NCBI GenBank assembly: GCA_002238685.1 | Contig: MPMV01000001.1 | Location: 1-64,000, forward strand | Direction of reading: 5' to 3' | Source of the DNA: a bacterium EF100-94H03 bin56 | Lineage (GTDB): Bacteria > Pseudomonadota > Alphaproteobacteria > SP197 | Length of the DNA: 64,000 bases | Shown here: in pieces, positions 17,096-27,267 of the stretch | Layout: each line of letters begins with the position of its first letter | Numbering within the stretch: position 1 is the first letter of the stretch | Notes under the pieces: generated by a model | The model's input: only the letters and a program-made list of their open reading frames with translations | Database searches by the model: none | What the model was told of the DNA's origin: nothing | Position numbers and translations under genes: made by a program

Positions 17096-18785
17096 CGTGA
17101 CGCCGTTTCTGGTGTTCTTCGCCGGCGCGGCCGTTGTCGCGCTGTCACCGGCTCGATTGCGTTCCGTCCTGCTCATCGCCACTCCCGTTGTCGGCGCCGT
17201 CAACCTGTGGTTTCTCGATCCCGCCACCACGCTTGGCGTCTCGTTCCTGGGCGTCGATCTTGTCATCCACAGCGGCGACCGGCTTTCCGTTCTCTTTGCC
17301 TGGCTCTTCCATCTTGCCGCCCTGATCGCGGTGATCTACAGCTTGCACATGTCGGACCGCCTCCAGCAGGTGGCGGCGCTGGCCTATGCCGGCTGTGCCC
17401 TTGGGGCTGTCTATTCCGGCGATCTCGTCACCCTCTTCCTGTTCTGGGAAGGGCTGGCCCTGACATCGGCCGCACTGATCCTGGCACGGCGCGCGCCGGG
17501 CTCGCCCAGGGCAACCCTGCGTTACCTTGTGGTCCAGGTGACATCGGGCCTGCTGCTGCTGGCCGGTATCGCGATGCTGCGCGCCGGTGGAGAGGACATC
17601 GGTCTGGCAGCCATGGAACTCGATGGAACGGCGGCGTGGCTCATCTTCCTGGCGCTCGGCATCAAGTGCGGATTTCCGCTGCTTCACGGATGGATCATCG
17701 ACGCCTATCCGGAAGCGACCGAAACCGGCACCGTCCTGATGAGCGCATTCACCACCAAGGTTGCGATCTATGCCCTTGCCCGCCTCTTTCCGGGAACCGG
17801 GGAACTGATCTGGATCGGCGCGGCCATGACCATGTTCCCGATCTTCTATGCGGTCATCGAGAATGATCTCAGGCGGGTGTTGGCCTACAGCATGATCAAC
17901 CAGCTTGGTTTCATGGTGGTGGGAATCGGCATAGGCACCGAGCTCGCCCTCAACGGCGCCGTCAGCCACGCCTTCAATGACGTTCTCTTCAAGGGCCTGC
18001 TGTTCATGACCATGGGAGCCGTGCTGTATCGCACCGGCCGCATGGGGGGCTCGGAGCTCGGCGGACTCTACCGCACCATGCCGGCGACCACGGGACTGTG
18101 CATAGTGGGCGCGGCCTCCATCTCGGCCTTTCCGCTGTTCTCGGGCTTCGTGTCGAAATCGATGATCATGGTCGCGGTCATCGAGGAGGGCCATGGATGG
18201 GTGTGGCTGGTCCTGCTCTTTGCCTCCGCCGGAGTGTTCCACCACGCCGGCATCAAGATTCCCTTCTTTGCCTTCTTTGCCCACGATTCCGGGCTGCGCC
18301 CGAAGGAAGCGCCGCGGGCGATGCTGGTGGCGATGGCGGTCGCTGCCTCGGGCTGCCTCGTGATCGGAATGTGGCCGGATCTCCTCTACCGCATGCTGCC
18401 CTTTGATGTGTCTTATGACCCCTACACCTGGACCCACGTCCTGACACAGTGCCAGCTACTCTTCTTCTCGGCTCTTGCGTTCACGCTGCTCAAGCTCTAC
18501 CGGCTCTACCCACCGGAGCTTCCGGGGGTCAATATCGATGCCGACTGGTGCTATCGTTGGTTGCTGCCGAGGCTGGCGCGTCACGCTGCACGGCTGGCCG
18601 GCGATGCTGCCGTGCCCTTGCGCGCGGTGGCGCTGGCGCTGATTGCCGGTACGACGAGTGTCGGCCGGCGCTGGGGCGGGCCGTCGGGCATCCTGGCGCG
18701 TGATCCGGTGACCGGTACCGCGTCACTGGTGGTGCTGTTGGTGTTTGCCCTCGTGCTCGTGCTGCATCTCGTGCGCGGCCTCTGA
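17088..18785 (+). CDS. Third NuoL/M/N-like antiporter subunit
   Basis: A 565-residue polytopic protein, the most divergent of the three. Helix 5 reads LFLFWEGLALTSAALI (Glu), the Lys helix GIKCGFPLLHGWIIDAYPEA followed by TGTVLMSAFTTKVAIYA, then DLRRVLAYSMINQLGFMVVG and NDVLFKGLLFM. A C-terminal soluble linker (LYPPELPGVNIDADWCYRW) and a final helix LVVLLVFALVLVLHL extend it beyond a normal MrpD and recall the lateral-helix tails of NuoL-type subunits. It is the last antiporter gene; coxG follows after 12 bases. Confidence 0.87.
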   Translation: MTSVTPFLVFFAGAAVVALSPARLRSVLLIATPVVGAVNLWFLDPATTLGVSFLGVDLVIHSGDRLSVLFAWLFHLAALIAVIYSLHMSDRLQQVAALAYAGCALGAVYSGDLVTLFLFWEGLALTSAALILARRAPGSPRATLRYLVVQVTSGLLLLAGIAMLRAGGEDIGLAAMELDGTAAWLIFLALGIKCGFPLLHGWIIDAYPEATETGTVLMSAFTTKVAIYALARLFPGTGELIWIGAAMTMFPIFYAVIENDLRRVLAYSMINQLGFMVVGIGIGTELALNGAVSHAFNDVLFKGLLFMTMGAVLYRTGRMGGSELGGLYRTMPATTGLCIVGAASISAFPLFSGFVSKSMIMVAVIEEGHGWVWLVLLFASAGVFHHAGIKIPFFAFFAHDSGLRPKEAPRAMLVAMAVAASGCLVIGMWPDLLYRMLPFDVSYDPYTWTHVLTQCQLLFFSALAFTLLKLYRLYPPELPGVNIDADWCYRWLLPRLARHAARLAGDAAVPLRAVALALIAGTTSVGRRWGGPSGILARDPVTGTASLVVLLVFALVLVLHLVRGL

Positions 18786-18797
18786 AGGATCTCGATC

Positions 18798-19379
18798 ATG
18801 AACTTGTCCGGTGAACATCGAATCAACGCACCACGCGAAGTGGTGTGGCGGGCTCTCAACGACCCCGTCATCCTGCACCAGGCGATACCGGGCTGCGAGG
18901 CGGTGGAACAGGAATCGCCGACCTCCTTCACCGCCAGGGTGAAGGCGAAGATCGGTCCCGTTTCAGCGGTTTTTTCCGGCAGGGTCGAACTGAAGGATCT
19001 CGACCCTCCTGCCGGATGCGTGATCAGCGCAGAGGGCACCGGCGGTGTGGCAGGCTTTGCCAGTGGCGATGCGCGGATCACCCTTCGCGAGGACGGGCAG
19101 GCGACGCTTCTCGGGTATGACGCCGAGGGAAAGGTCGGAGGCAAGCTCGCCCAGGTGGGAGCGCGTCTCGTGGAGGCCAGTGCAAACAAGATCACCAACG
19201 CGTTCTTCAGCCGCCTGGACGGGCTTGTCGCCCTGCCGGAAACACCCCCGCCTCAGTCCACCGACGAGTCACCGACGATCGGTCACAGGAGGCAGGAAGT
19301 TCCCCTTGAGCGGGTGCTCATCGGCCTGGTGGCCGCCCTGGTGATCGCCCTTGGTGTCGTTGCGGCCTTCTTGCAATGA
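18798..19379 (+). CDS. coxG: CoxG-like SRPBCC-fold membrane-anchored protein
   Basis: A 193-residue protein. Residues 1-145 match the carbon monoxide dehydrogenase subunit G family ([73 protein letters not shown]). A linker and a single C-terminal membrane helix ([20 protein letters not shown]) follow. CoxG-type proteins are thought to recruit molybdenum hydroxylases to the membrane. It is upstream of coxS and coxM in the same direction, 14 bases apart. Confidence 0.85.
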   Translation: MNLSGEHRINAPREVVWRALNDPVILHQAIPGCEAVEQESPTSFTARVKAKIGPVSAVFSGRVELKDLDPPAGCVISAEGTGGVAGFASGDARITLREDGQATLLGYDAEGKVGGKLAQVGARLVEASANKITNAFFSRLDGLVALPETPPPQSTDESPTIGHRRQEVPLERVLIGLVAALVIALGVVAAFLQ

Positions 19380-19392
19380 GGGAGCGTCACGG

Positions 19393-19872
<480 letters not shown>

Positions 19873-19878
19873 AGACCC

Positions 19879-20688
19879 GTGTACGCCTTCCGCTACCACC
19901 GCGCCGGATCGATCGATGAAGCCGTGCGCCTCCATGGGAGTTGCGAGGATCCAGGTTATCTCGCTGGCGGTCACACCCTCCTGCCGACGCTGAAAATGCG
20001 CCTCGCCCAGCCCAGCGATCTCATCGACCTTGGCGACATCGATGCGCTCAAACACACCGCAACCACCTCCGGCGCACTCACCATCGGGGCTGGCGTACGC
20101 CATAACGACGTGGCGCGCATGTCGCACTCCATTCCGGCGCTCGCCGGTCTCGCTGGCGGAATCGGTGATTTTCAGGTGCGCAACAGGGGTACGCTCGGAG
20201 GTTCGATCGCCAATGCGGATCCGGCCGCGGACTATCCGGCGGCGTGCGTGGGCCTTGGCGCAACGGTCGTCACCGACCGTCGGCAGATTGCCGCCGACGA
20301 CTTCTTTGTCGATCTCTTCGAGACGGCACTCGAGGAGGGTGAGCTCGTTACCTCGGTTATCTTTCCTGCGCCGCGCCGCGCCGCCTACATGAAGTTTCCG
20401 AACCCGGCGTCACGCTATGCCATTGTCGGTGTCTTCGTTGCCTGGACCGACTCGGGCATGCGTGTTGCCGTCACAGGGGCCGGCGCCAGCGTCTTCCGGG
20501 TGGCCGACATGGAAGCGGCACTTGCCCGCGACTTTTCCCCGGATGCACTCGCCGATATCCGGATTCCCGAAGACGGCCTCAACAACGACATCCACGCCAC
20601 GCCCGATTACCGCGCCCACCTCGTCACGGTGATGGCCAGAAGAGCCGTGGTCCGTGCCAACGCATCGTCCGACGGTGTGAGGCTTTAG
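19879..20688 (+). CDS. coxM: FAD-binding medium subunit of a molybdenum hydroxylase
   Basis: A 269-residue CoxM-type subunit starting at GTG 19879, six bases after coxS. FAD contacts are visible: LAGGHTLLPTLKMRL near residue 33 and RNRGTLGGSIANADPAADYPA near 100 (Thr-Leu-Gly-Gly-Ser instead of the more common TIGGS). The C-terminal domain ends with VMARRAVVRA. The catalytic molybdopterin subunit CoxL, normally adjacent, is not downstream, upstream or elsewhere in the window. Confidence 0.9.
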   Translation: MYAFRYHRAGSIDEAVRLHGSCEDPGYLAGGHTLLPTLKMRLAQPSDLIDLGDIDALKHTATTSGALTIGAGVRHNDVARMSHSIPALAGLAGGIGDFQVRNRGTLGGSIANADPAADYPAACVGLGATVVTDRRQIAADDFFVDLFETALEEGELVTSVIFPAPRRAAYMKFPNPASRYAIVGVFVAWTDSGMRVAVTGAGASVFRVADMEAALARDFSPDALADIRIPEDGLNNDIHATPDYRAHLVTVMARRAVVRANASSDGVRL

Positions 20689-21247
20689 AGGCGCTGCAAC
20701 GTGCAAACATAGGCTGACGATGGTCGGGCATCGGGTGCTTCGTGGTTCGATGAGTTCAATGACGTCGCGGCGGCCAGCAATATTGGGACCGTTCCCATAC
20801 GGCCGGCTCCCCAACAGCCTCTCCACAAGGCCGTCACCCCGCATCATCCGCAACACAGCGAACAAGGGCTCGCTCCCGCTGGCCATCACCAGATCATCCC
20901 GCCAAGAACAGCCGGCGGACTTACAAGAACAAGGACCGGTCCCACAAAGTGCCACCGCCAACCAGGACATTGAACTCCACTGAAGGCTTGCCCTGCATGT
21001 CATTCAACACGAGGGGGCACTTCGTCCCGAGGCGCAAGGTCCGCGTGGTTCTTGTCTGACGATCGGCTTTCTCTTGCCAACAGCCTTGCGGCCAGACTGA
21101 AACCGGCAGATGAGGGTACCGTCGCCGAACAACGTTGCGGACGACGAAGGGGATTGGTGATCTTGAAGGTGTCGCAAGTTGTTTGCGGTCTTGCGATCGG
21201 TTCTTCTACGCCCTTTCTGTCCGGGAACGGGAGAACGGTACCGTGCG
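20689..21247. other. Gene-free stretch where coxL would be expected
   Basis: About 560 bases follow coxM before the convergent IclR gene. Only short open frames exist on either strand and none resembles CoxL or any protein I recognise. Codon bias is lost compared with the neighbours, so it may be decayed DNA, but I could not identify a parent gene. No clear terminator with a T run is visible. Confidence 0.5.
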
Positions 21248-22075
21248 CTACGGGAAAAGTGCCCGCTGAAGGTCTCTGGCGCCCTCGTGGAGCACGTCGA
21301 CCCTCGCGACCGCGGCCGCGATGGACAGTCGCTGCACAGGACCGTGAATGGCGATGGCCGATATCCAGACGCCGTCAGGGCTGAAGACCGGCACAGCGAC
21401 GGCGTTCATGCCTTCGATGAACTCTTCACGGTCGAGAGAATAATTGTTCCGGCGAGTCTCCCTGACGTCGGCAAGCAGCGATGATGGTTCGACATGGGTG
21501 TTCGCCGTGAGGCGGGTGAGTGCGAGGGCGTTGACGAAGGCCCTGCACTCCGGTTCGGGCAGGCTGGCCATGAACATCTTGCCGCTGGCGGTGCAGTGGA
21601 AGGGTACGTTGGTGCCGACCGGCAACTGGATGCGGAGCGGCCAGTCAGTCTCGACGCGGTCGAGATACCGCATGCCCTGCTCTTCGGCCACGACGAAGTT
21701 GACCGTCTCGCGGACCTCCGCGGCGATCTCCCGGAGCACCTGGTGACGCGCGATGTGGGCACTCGATGCGTGGAGAATGCCGGAACTGAGCGAACGCAAG
21801 CGCTGTCCCGGTCTGAGCCTCCCGCTACTGCGGTCACGTATCAGGTAGCCTTCGGCTTCCAGCGTTCTACACAACCTGTGGACGGTCGCCTTCGGCAGGT
21901 CGATCTCGCGGTTGATATCGGCCGGTGTCAGCGCTTCGTCGCTCCGTCCAATGATCTCGATGATCCTCAGGATTCGGAGATTGGTCGGAATGCGTTGCCC
22001 ATTTGCATCGGCGTTTGTCAAGGACCGGCCTCCCTGCGAACGCGGATTGTGCTGTCGGATCAGGACATTGTGCAA
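21248..22075 (-). CDS. IclR-family transcriptional regulator
   Basis: A 275-residue regulator. The N-terminal winged helix-turn-helix is at residues about 28-90 (LRILRIIEIIGRSDEALTPA, DLPKATVHRLCRTLEAEGYL), followed by the IclR effector domain (VNFVVAEEQGMRYLDRVE, PFHCTASGKMFMASLP, GMNAVAVPVFSPDG). It is transcribed divergently from the GMC oxidoreductase gene 40 bases away and very likely controls it and the TRAP genes beyond. The exact start is uncertain: ATG 22075 gives about 25 extra residues before the HTH. Confidence 0.88.
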   Translation of the reverse strand: MHNVLIRQHNPRSQGGRSLTNADANGQRIPTNLRILRIIEIIGRSDEALTPADINREIDLPKATVHRLCRTLEAEGYLIRDRSSGRLRPGQRLRSLSSGILHASSAHIARHQVLREIAAEVRETVNFVVAEEQGMRYLDRVETDWPLRIQLPVGTNVPFHCTASGKMFMASLPEPECRAFVNALALTRLTANTHVEPSSLLADVRETRRNNYSLDREEFIEGMNAVAVPVFSPDGVWISAIAIHGPVQRLSIAAAVARVDVLHEGARDLQRALFP

Positions 22076-22115
22076 GAAGCCTTGAAAATGATACTATAGG
22101 TCTCAATAGTCAAGC
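22076..22115. promoter_or_regulatory. Divergent promoter/operator between the IclR gene and the GMC gene
   Basis: Only 40 bases separate the two starts. They are AT-rich relative to the genes and contain an inverted repeat ACTAT (22093-22097), eight-base spacer, ATAGT (22106-22110), inside a longer partly symmetric segment with TTGA and TCAA ends (22082-22113). TACTAT could also serve as a -10 for the rightward gene. This is the natural place for the IclR operator. Confidence 0.4.
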
Positions 22116-23729
22116 ATGGAGACCATGGAATTCGACTTCGTCATCGTCGGAGCCGGTTCCGCCGGTTGCGTCCTTGCCAATCGCCTTACAGCGGATGGCC
22201 AATACCGCGTTGCTCTCCTCGAGGCAGGCGGACGCGACAGCAATCCTTGGATCCACATCCCGGTGGGCTATTTCCGGACCATGGACAACCCCCGGACCGA
22301 CTGGCGGTATCGCACGGCTCCCGATCACGGTCTCAACGGCCGATCAATTCCCTGGCCACGCGGAAAGGTGCTTGGAGGATCGAGTTCGATCAATGGTCTT
22401 CTCTACGTCCGCGGCCAGGCCGAGGACTACGACCATTGGCGCCAGCTTGGAAACGAAGGCTGGTCCTGGAATGATGTTCTGCCGTACTTCCGACGCGCCG
22501 AAAGCTGGCAGGGCCCACGGCACGGGACCGACGACGTTCGCGGCAGACAGGGGCCACTCGTTGTCTCTCCGTCGGGAGTAAGGCGCGAGATCGTCGATCT
22601 GTGGATCGAGGCCGCGGTCACGGCCGGCTACTGCCGCAACCTCGACTACAACGAAGGTGATCAGGAAGGCGTCGGCTACGTCCAGCAGACGGCCGCGAGG
22701 GGACGCCGGTGCAGCACCGCTGTCGCTTATCTGCGCCCCGCCAGGAAGCGACGGAATCTCGAGATTTTCGTCAAGGCGCTTGTGGAGCGCCTGGTGTTTG
22801 TCGATGGCCGTGTGTCAGGTCTGACGGTGGTATCGAGAGACAGAAGGTTCGATATCACGGCGCGCCGAGAAGTTGTCCTGTGCGCGGGTGCGATTGGCTC
22901 ACCCCAGATCCTGATGCTCTCGGGTGTCGGCGAGGGCGAAGAACTCCAGCGCTTCGGGATTGAAGTCAGACGCGAGCTTGCCGGTGTTGGCAGGAACCTC
23001 CAGGATCACCTGCAGGCACGCCCCGTGTTTCGCACCGATCTGTCGACCGTCAACGTCGAGGCTGACAACATCTTCAGGCAGGCCAGGGTCGCCTTGCGCT
23101 ATCTGCTGACGCGGGACGGTCCGATGTCCATGGCCGCCAGCCTTGGAACCGGCTTTCTCAAGACAGATTCCGGGCTTGCCACACCCGATATCCAGTTTCA
23201 TGTCCAGCCGTTCAGCGCTGACAGCCTGACCAAGGGAACGCACCGGTTCTCTGCCTTCACATCATCGGTGACCCAATTGCGCCCCGAGAGCCGCGGAGAG
23301 ATTCGCCTCCGCACGTCAAGCATACACGATCATCCGGACATTTGCCCGAACTACCTCGCGACCGACAACGACTGCCGTACCATCGTCGAGGGCATCCGGA
23401 TTGCCAGGCGGATCAGCCGCTGCGAGCCGCTGAAGTCCCGGGTTACCGGGGAACATGCCCCGGGCGAGGATGTTCCGCTCGATGACGATGAGGCCACACT
23501 CGAATGGGCACGCAACACGGCGACGACGATCTATCATCCGTCCGGCACCTGCAAGATGGGTCGCGACCCCATGGCGGTGGTCGACCCGCGCCTGCGCGTG
23601 CACGGTGTCGGCGGGCTTCGTGTGGCCGACGCATCGATCATGCCGACCCTGGTTTCAGGCAACACGAATGCACCCGCCATCATGATCGGCGAGAAAGCCT
23701 CCGCCATGATCCTCGAGGATGCACGATGA
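22116..23729 (+). CDS. GMC-family FAD-dependent oxidoreductase (choline-dehydrogenase-like)
   Basis: A 537-residue glucose-methanol-choline oxidoreductase. The N-terminal FAD motif is DFVIVGAGSAGCVLANRL (residues 5-22), followed by WPRGKVLGGSSSINGLLYVRG, the second GMC signature GAIGSPQILMLSGVG near residue 252, and C-terminal active-site elements IYHPSGTCKMG (His) and SGNTNAPAIMIGEKA (Asn). It oxidises an alcohol; substrate unknown. There is no strong ribosome site before ATG 22116; ATG 22125 (MEFDFVIV) is an alternative. It is followed by a TRAP transporter that may import its substrate. Confidence 0.9.
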   Translation: METMEFDFVIVGAGSAGCVLANRLTADGQYRVALLEAGGRDSNPWIHIPVGYFRTMDNPRTDWRYRTAPDHGLNGRSIPWPRGKVLGGSSSINGLLYVRGQAEDYDHWRQLGNEGWSWNDVLPYFRRAESWQGPRHGTDDVRGRQGPLVVSPSGVRREIVDLWIEAAVTAGYCRNLDYNEGDQEGVGYVQQTAARGRRCSTAVAYLRPARKRRNLEIFVKALVERLVFVDGRVSGLTVVSRDRRFDITARREVVLCAGAIGSPQILMLSGVGEGEELQRFGIEVRRELAGVGRNLQDHLQARPVFRTDLSTVNVEADNIFRQARVALRYLLTRDGPMSMAASLGTGFLKTDSGLATPDIQFHVQPFSADSLTKGTHRFSAFTSSVTQLRPESRGEIRLRTSSIHDHPDICPNYLATDNDCRTIVEGIRIARRISRCEPLKSRVTGEHAPGEDVPLDDDEATLEWARNTATTIYHPSGTCKMGRDPMAVVDPRLRVHGVGGLRVADASIMPTLVSGNTNAPAIMIGEKASAMILEDAR

Positions 23730-23913
23730 TGAACGGTCATGGCATCCCCGCACCGCTTGCCGTCGGCTCATCCCGATGCGGGCGGGACCGAGCGACAGCT
23801 CTGACAGAACACCGGCCGAAGACGTTTCCGGGCGGTCGTGTGCACCGGCTTCCTTGCCTTCGCAGCCGGCGCAAGACGCATGAAGAAGGCACCAACTATC
23901 GGGGAGCAGTTGA

Positions 23914-25023
23914 ATGTTCGACATGAAAGGAAAGACAGGAGCAGCGGCTGCGGCCGTTTCGCTTGCCGCAGTCCTGTGCACGGCCCCCGCGGCCGCACAA
24001 ACTACGATCCGCGTGCAGTCCGTTATTCCGGCCACGGCCGACGAGGTCGTCATGCTGAAGGACTTTGGCGCGGACGTGGCCGCCCTGACCAACGGAGAAG
24101 TGATCATCGAGGTTCTCCCGGCAGGTGCCGTCGTGGGCGTCAAGGAGACACTGGACGCCGTGGATGCGGGTCTGATCGAGGGCGGTTTCGCGTGGACCCA
24201 CTACTGGTCGGGCAAGCATCCGGCAGCCATGCTGTTCGGCTCACCGGTGGCCGGGGCCGGGGTCGGAATCGATAACATCGCCTTCCTGAGCTGGTTCCAG
24301 TTCGGTGGCGGCAAGGAACTCTATGACCGTCTCTGGGACGAGATGGGTGTCAACGTCAAGGGCTTCATGCTGCAGCCGGTGGGACCCGAAGCCCTTGGCT
24401 GGTTCAAGGAGCCGATCAATTCAATGGAGGATTTCCGCAAGTACCGTTTCCGTACGCCCCCGGGAATTCCCGGACAGACCTACAAGGACATCGGTGTGGC
24501 CTCCGTGGCCATGGGGGGCGGCGACATCCTTCCGGCACTCGAGGCCGGTACCATCGATGCCGCGGAATGGTGCTGCCCGAAACCTGATTCCGTGTTCGGA
24601 TTCCAGAAGGTGCTCAAGCACTACTACCTGCAGGGTCTTCACCAGGTCGTTGTCAATGCGGATCTCTACATCAATGGCGATGTCTACGATTCGTTGACAG
24701 ACCATCAGAAGAAGGCACTGGAAGTAGCGGCAAACGCGTCTCTTTCAAAGGCAATGTCGTATCGAATCTACGAAAACGGCAGGGCGTTGAAGGATCTGGT
24801 CGACAACCATGGCGTGATCCTTCACGACACCCCTGCCGACTATTTCCCTGCGTACATGAACGCTGCCAGGGCAAGTCTGGAAAAGAACGCCGAGGAAAAC
24901 GCATTCTTTGCCGAGGTGTGGCAGAGTCAAAAGGACTTTGCCGAGATTGCTGTTCCATTCTGGGCCGGGGCCCAAGCGTCGAATGCAAGCCTTGGCAAGG
25001 CGTTTGCAGACAGTCTGAAATAG
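23914..25023 (+). CDS. dctP: TRAP transporter substrate-binding protein
   Basis: A 369-residue periplasmic binding protein with a clear Sec signal (AAAAAVSLAAVLCTAPAAA, cleavage after AAA near residue 29). The mature part matches the DctP/TakP type: GPEALGWFKEPINSMEDFRK, FRTPPGIPGQTYKDIGV, GGGDILPALEAGTIDAAEW and VFGFQKVLKHYYLQG. The DctP Arg that clamps the substrate carboxylate is the one in YRFRTPPG. TakP relatives bind 2-oxo acids as dimers, but the ligand here is open. It is the first gene of a TRAP set controlled perhaps by the upstream IclR protein. Confidence 0.9.
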   Translation: MFDMKGKTGAAAAAVSLAAVLCTAPAAAQTTIRVQSVIPATADEVVMLKDFGADVAALTNGEVIIEVLPAGAVVGVKETLDAVDAGLIEGGFAWTHYWSGKHPAAMLFGSPVAGAGVGIDNIAFLSWFQFGGGKELYDRLWDEMGVNVKGFMLQPVGPEALGWFKEPINSMEDFRKYRFRTPPGIPGQTYKDIGVASVAMGGGDILPALEAGTIDAAEWCCPKPDSVFGFQKVLKHYYLQGLHQVVVNADLYINGDVYDSLTDHQKKALEVAANASLSKAMSYRIYENGRALKDLVDNHGVILHDTPADYFPAYMNAARASLEKNAEENAFFAEVWQSQKDFAEIAVPFWAGAQASNASLGKAFADSLK

Positions 25024-25037
25024 AACCTGTCTGAAGG

Positions 25038-25070
25038 ACATCCGGTCGCGGTGATACCGTGGCCGGATGT
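25038..25070 (+). terminator. Intercistronic stem-loop after dctP
   Basis: A stem of 14 base pairs with two mismatches (ACATCCGG pairing CCGGATGT, continuing inward to CGCGG/CCGTG) closes a loop of about five bases, 15 bases after the dctP stop. No T run follows, so it is more likely a transcript-stabilising or partial-attenuation element that keeps the binding protein more abundant than the membrane part. Confidence 0.55.
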
Positions 25071-25135
25071 CGCGCCCATCCGTATGCCACGACCGGCAGC
25101 GGGCGCAGGCCACGCGGCCAGGAAGGAGCAGCGCG

Positions 25136-26737
25136 ATGGTTGACAAGATTGACTCCGGCGGTCTGGACATTACGGATGAATTGATCGCCGAGCGGCGTTC
25201 CGGCAAACCCGGACAGACGCCGGAGGACATGACGCCGTGGATGCGCACGGTCGCGGGCCGTATCGATGTCATCAATCTCTGGGTTGGCCGCATTACCTGC
25301 CTGCTGCTCCTTCCCGTCATCTTTGCCATGGTCTACGAGGTCGTCGCGCGCAAGTTGTTCATTGCGCCGACCCTGTGGGCCTACGAAGTGAGCCGGATGT
25401 TCGCCGGCACACTGTTCATGCTGGGAGCAGGGTATGCCCTGATGCGCGGCGTTCACATTCGCGCTGACTTTCTCTATCGCCACTGGCCTGTGAGAACCCA
25501 GGCGACTGTCGACGCGCTGCTCTATCTCATATTCTATTTTCCGGCCATGCTGTTTTTCTTCTGGGTGTCCGCGGACTACACGGCTGGCGCATGGATCAGT
25601 GGCGAGCGGTCCATGGACACGACGATGATGGCTCCACTGGCACCGGCGCGGACGGCAATGCCGCTGGGTGCCTTCTTCCTGATCCTTCAGGGGATCTCCG
25701 AGCTTCTCAAGTCTTTCCACAACATGGGCCCGGCACGACAGCGCCGTTTCCTGATGGCCATGCCGGTCTATGTTGTCCTGCTGGCTGTGATCTTCCTCGG
25801 GACCTTCGCACCACAGACCGCGCCGGTCGGGGAATTCTGGTCGACCGTGATTTCCGGCACAGGACTTTCCGGAATCGCTCCCGAGTGGATCGGGGTGATC
25901 ATGATCGGTGTCATGCTGTTCGCGATCTTCGTCGGGTTTCCGATCTCGTTTACCCTCGTCTTTCTCGGCTTCACCTTCGGTGCCTGGGGTTTCGGCGGCA
26001 AGCTGGTCTTCTACCTGCAGACGTTCCAGTTCAACAACGTCATGCTCGAGCAGACCCTGGCTGCGGTACCGCTCTTCGTGTTCATGGGCATCCTGATGGA
26101 ACAGGCGGGTCTCATGGAGAGGCTGTTCGCCGCCGTCCAGCTCATGTTGTCGCGTACACGCGGTGCCCTCTATCTGGCGGTCATGTTCGTATCGACAATC
26201 TTTGCCGCAGCGACAGGCATCGTCGGAGCCTCGGTCACCATTCTCGGCATCATGGCTGCCAAGACCATGAACAGGTCCGGCTATAACGTGCGGCTTGCAG
26301 CAGGGACGATCACGGCCGGCGGTACACTGGGCATTCTCATTCCGCCGTCGATCATGCTTGTGGTGATGGGACCCGTGCTCGAAGTTCCTGTCACTGACCT
26401 GTTTGCGGCGGCGATTGTCCCCGGCATCCTTCTTGCCAGTCTCTACGCTGCCTATGCGTTGTTCCGCTGCTGGCTGGACCCGGCACTGGGGCCCATACTT
26501 CCACCGGAAGCGCAGCCCAGGACATCGCCATATTACTGGCTCGAAGCGGTCACGGTGCTGTCGCTATACGCCGGACCAAACCAGCAGGATTCTATTTCTC
26601 GGATCTCTGGTACGAGTTTTTCATGGGACTCGTACCGCCCTCGGCTCTGGTGGCATTTGCGCTCGGCTCGATTCTCTTCGGCTGGGCGACACCCGCCGAG
26701 GGTGCCGGATGCGGGGCGTTTGGCGCCCTTGTTCTGA
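25136..26737 (+). pseudogene. TRAP transporter fused DctQ-DctM membrane protein, 5' part (frameshifted)
   Basis: Starting at ATG 25136 with GGAAGGAG upstream. Residues 1-190 form the small DctQ subunit (four helices, RMFAGTLFMLGAGYALMRG, VHIRADF), a linker helix follows, and from about residue 235 the large DctM subunit begins (FPISFTLVFLGFTFG, PLFVFMGILMEQAGLMERLF, FAAATGIVGASVTILG, GGTLGILIPPSIMLVVMG). Near 26550-26585 the frame shifts: this frame goes on into non-homologous residues and stops at 26737, while the rest of DctM continues in the frame ending at 27267. One base has probably been lost. The permease may be dead, or this is a sequence error. Confidence 0.85.
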
Positions 26738-27267
26738 CCGCCGCCTACGGAAAGATGTCGTTGAAGTCGCTGTTCGATGCGCTGATCAAGACACTCGAAA
26801 TCACGGTTCTCATCATGTTCCTGGTCGCGGCATCCAACTTCTTTGGCGCCGTCTTCTCCAGGCTGGGGACCCCGACCATGCTCACCGAGCTGCTGCTCGC
26901 ATGGGACCTTTCCGAGACGCTGATACTCATCATCATCATGGCGCTGATCTTTCTTCTGGGATGGCCGCTCGAGTGGGTGCCTATCGTTCTCATCATCATT
27001 CCGATCCTGATCCCGGCACTGGACAAGATCGGCATCAGCCTGACCTGGTTCGGCATCCTGGTTGCCGTCAACCTGCAGACTGCCTGGCTCAGTCCACCAG
27101 TGGCCCTTTCTGCCTATTTCCTCAAGGGCGTGGTGCCCGAGTGGGATCTCAAGGACATCTATATCGGCATGATGCAATTCATGATCATTCAGTTGATCGG
27201 CCTTACCTTGATCTTCATCTTTCCGCAGATTGCATTGTGGCTGCCGACCTACATCTACGGAGAATAG
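26623..27267 (+). pseudogene. TRAP transporter DctM, 3' part in a shifted frame
   Basis: This frame gives the missing end of DctM: FFMGLVPPSALVAFALGSIL, FGWATPAEGAGCGAFGALVL, two pairs of helices, then WLSPPVALSAYFLKGVVPEW and a last helix IGLTLIFIFPQIALWLP. The homologous reading extends upstream of the ATG to about 26585 (GFYFSDLWYEFF), so it is not an independent gene, and no ribosome site precedes 26623. Together with the preceding frame it makes a complete DctQM fusion of about 710 residues. Confidence 0.85.

Noticed and set aside
20410-21003. Leftward frame over the end of coxM and beyond, considered as a transposase fragment
   Set aside because: No DDE, integrase or helix-turn-helix motif could be identified, no terminal repeats were seen, and the left half is coxM antisense.
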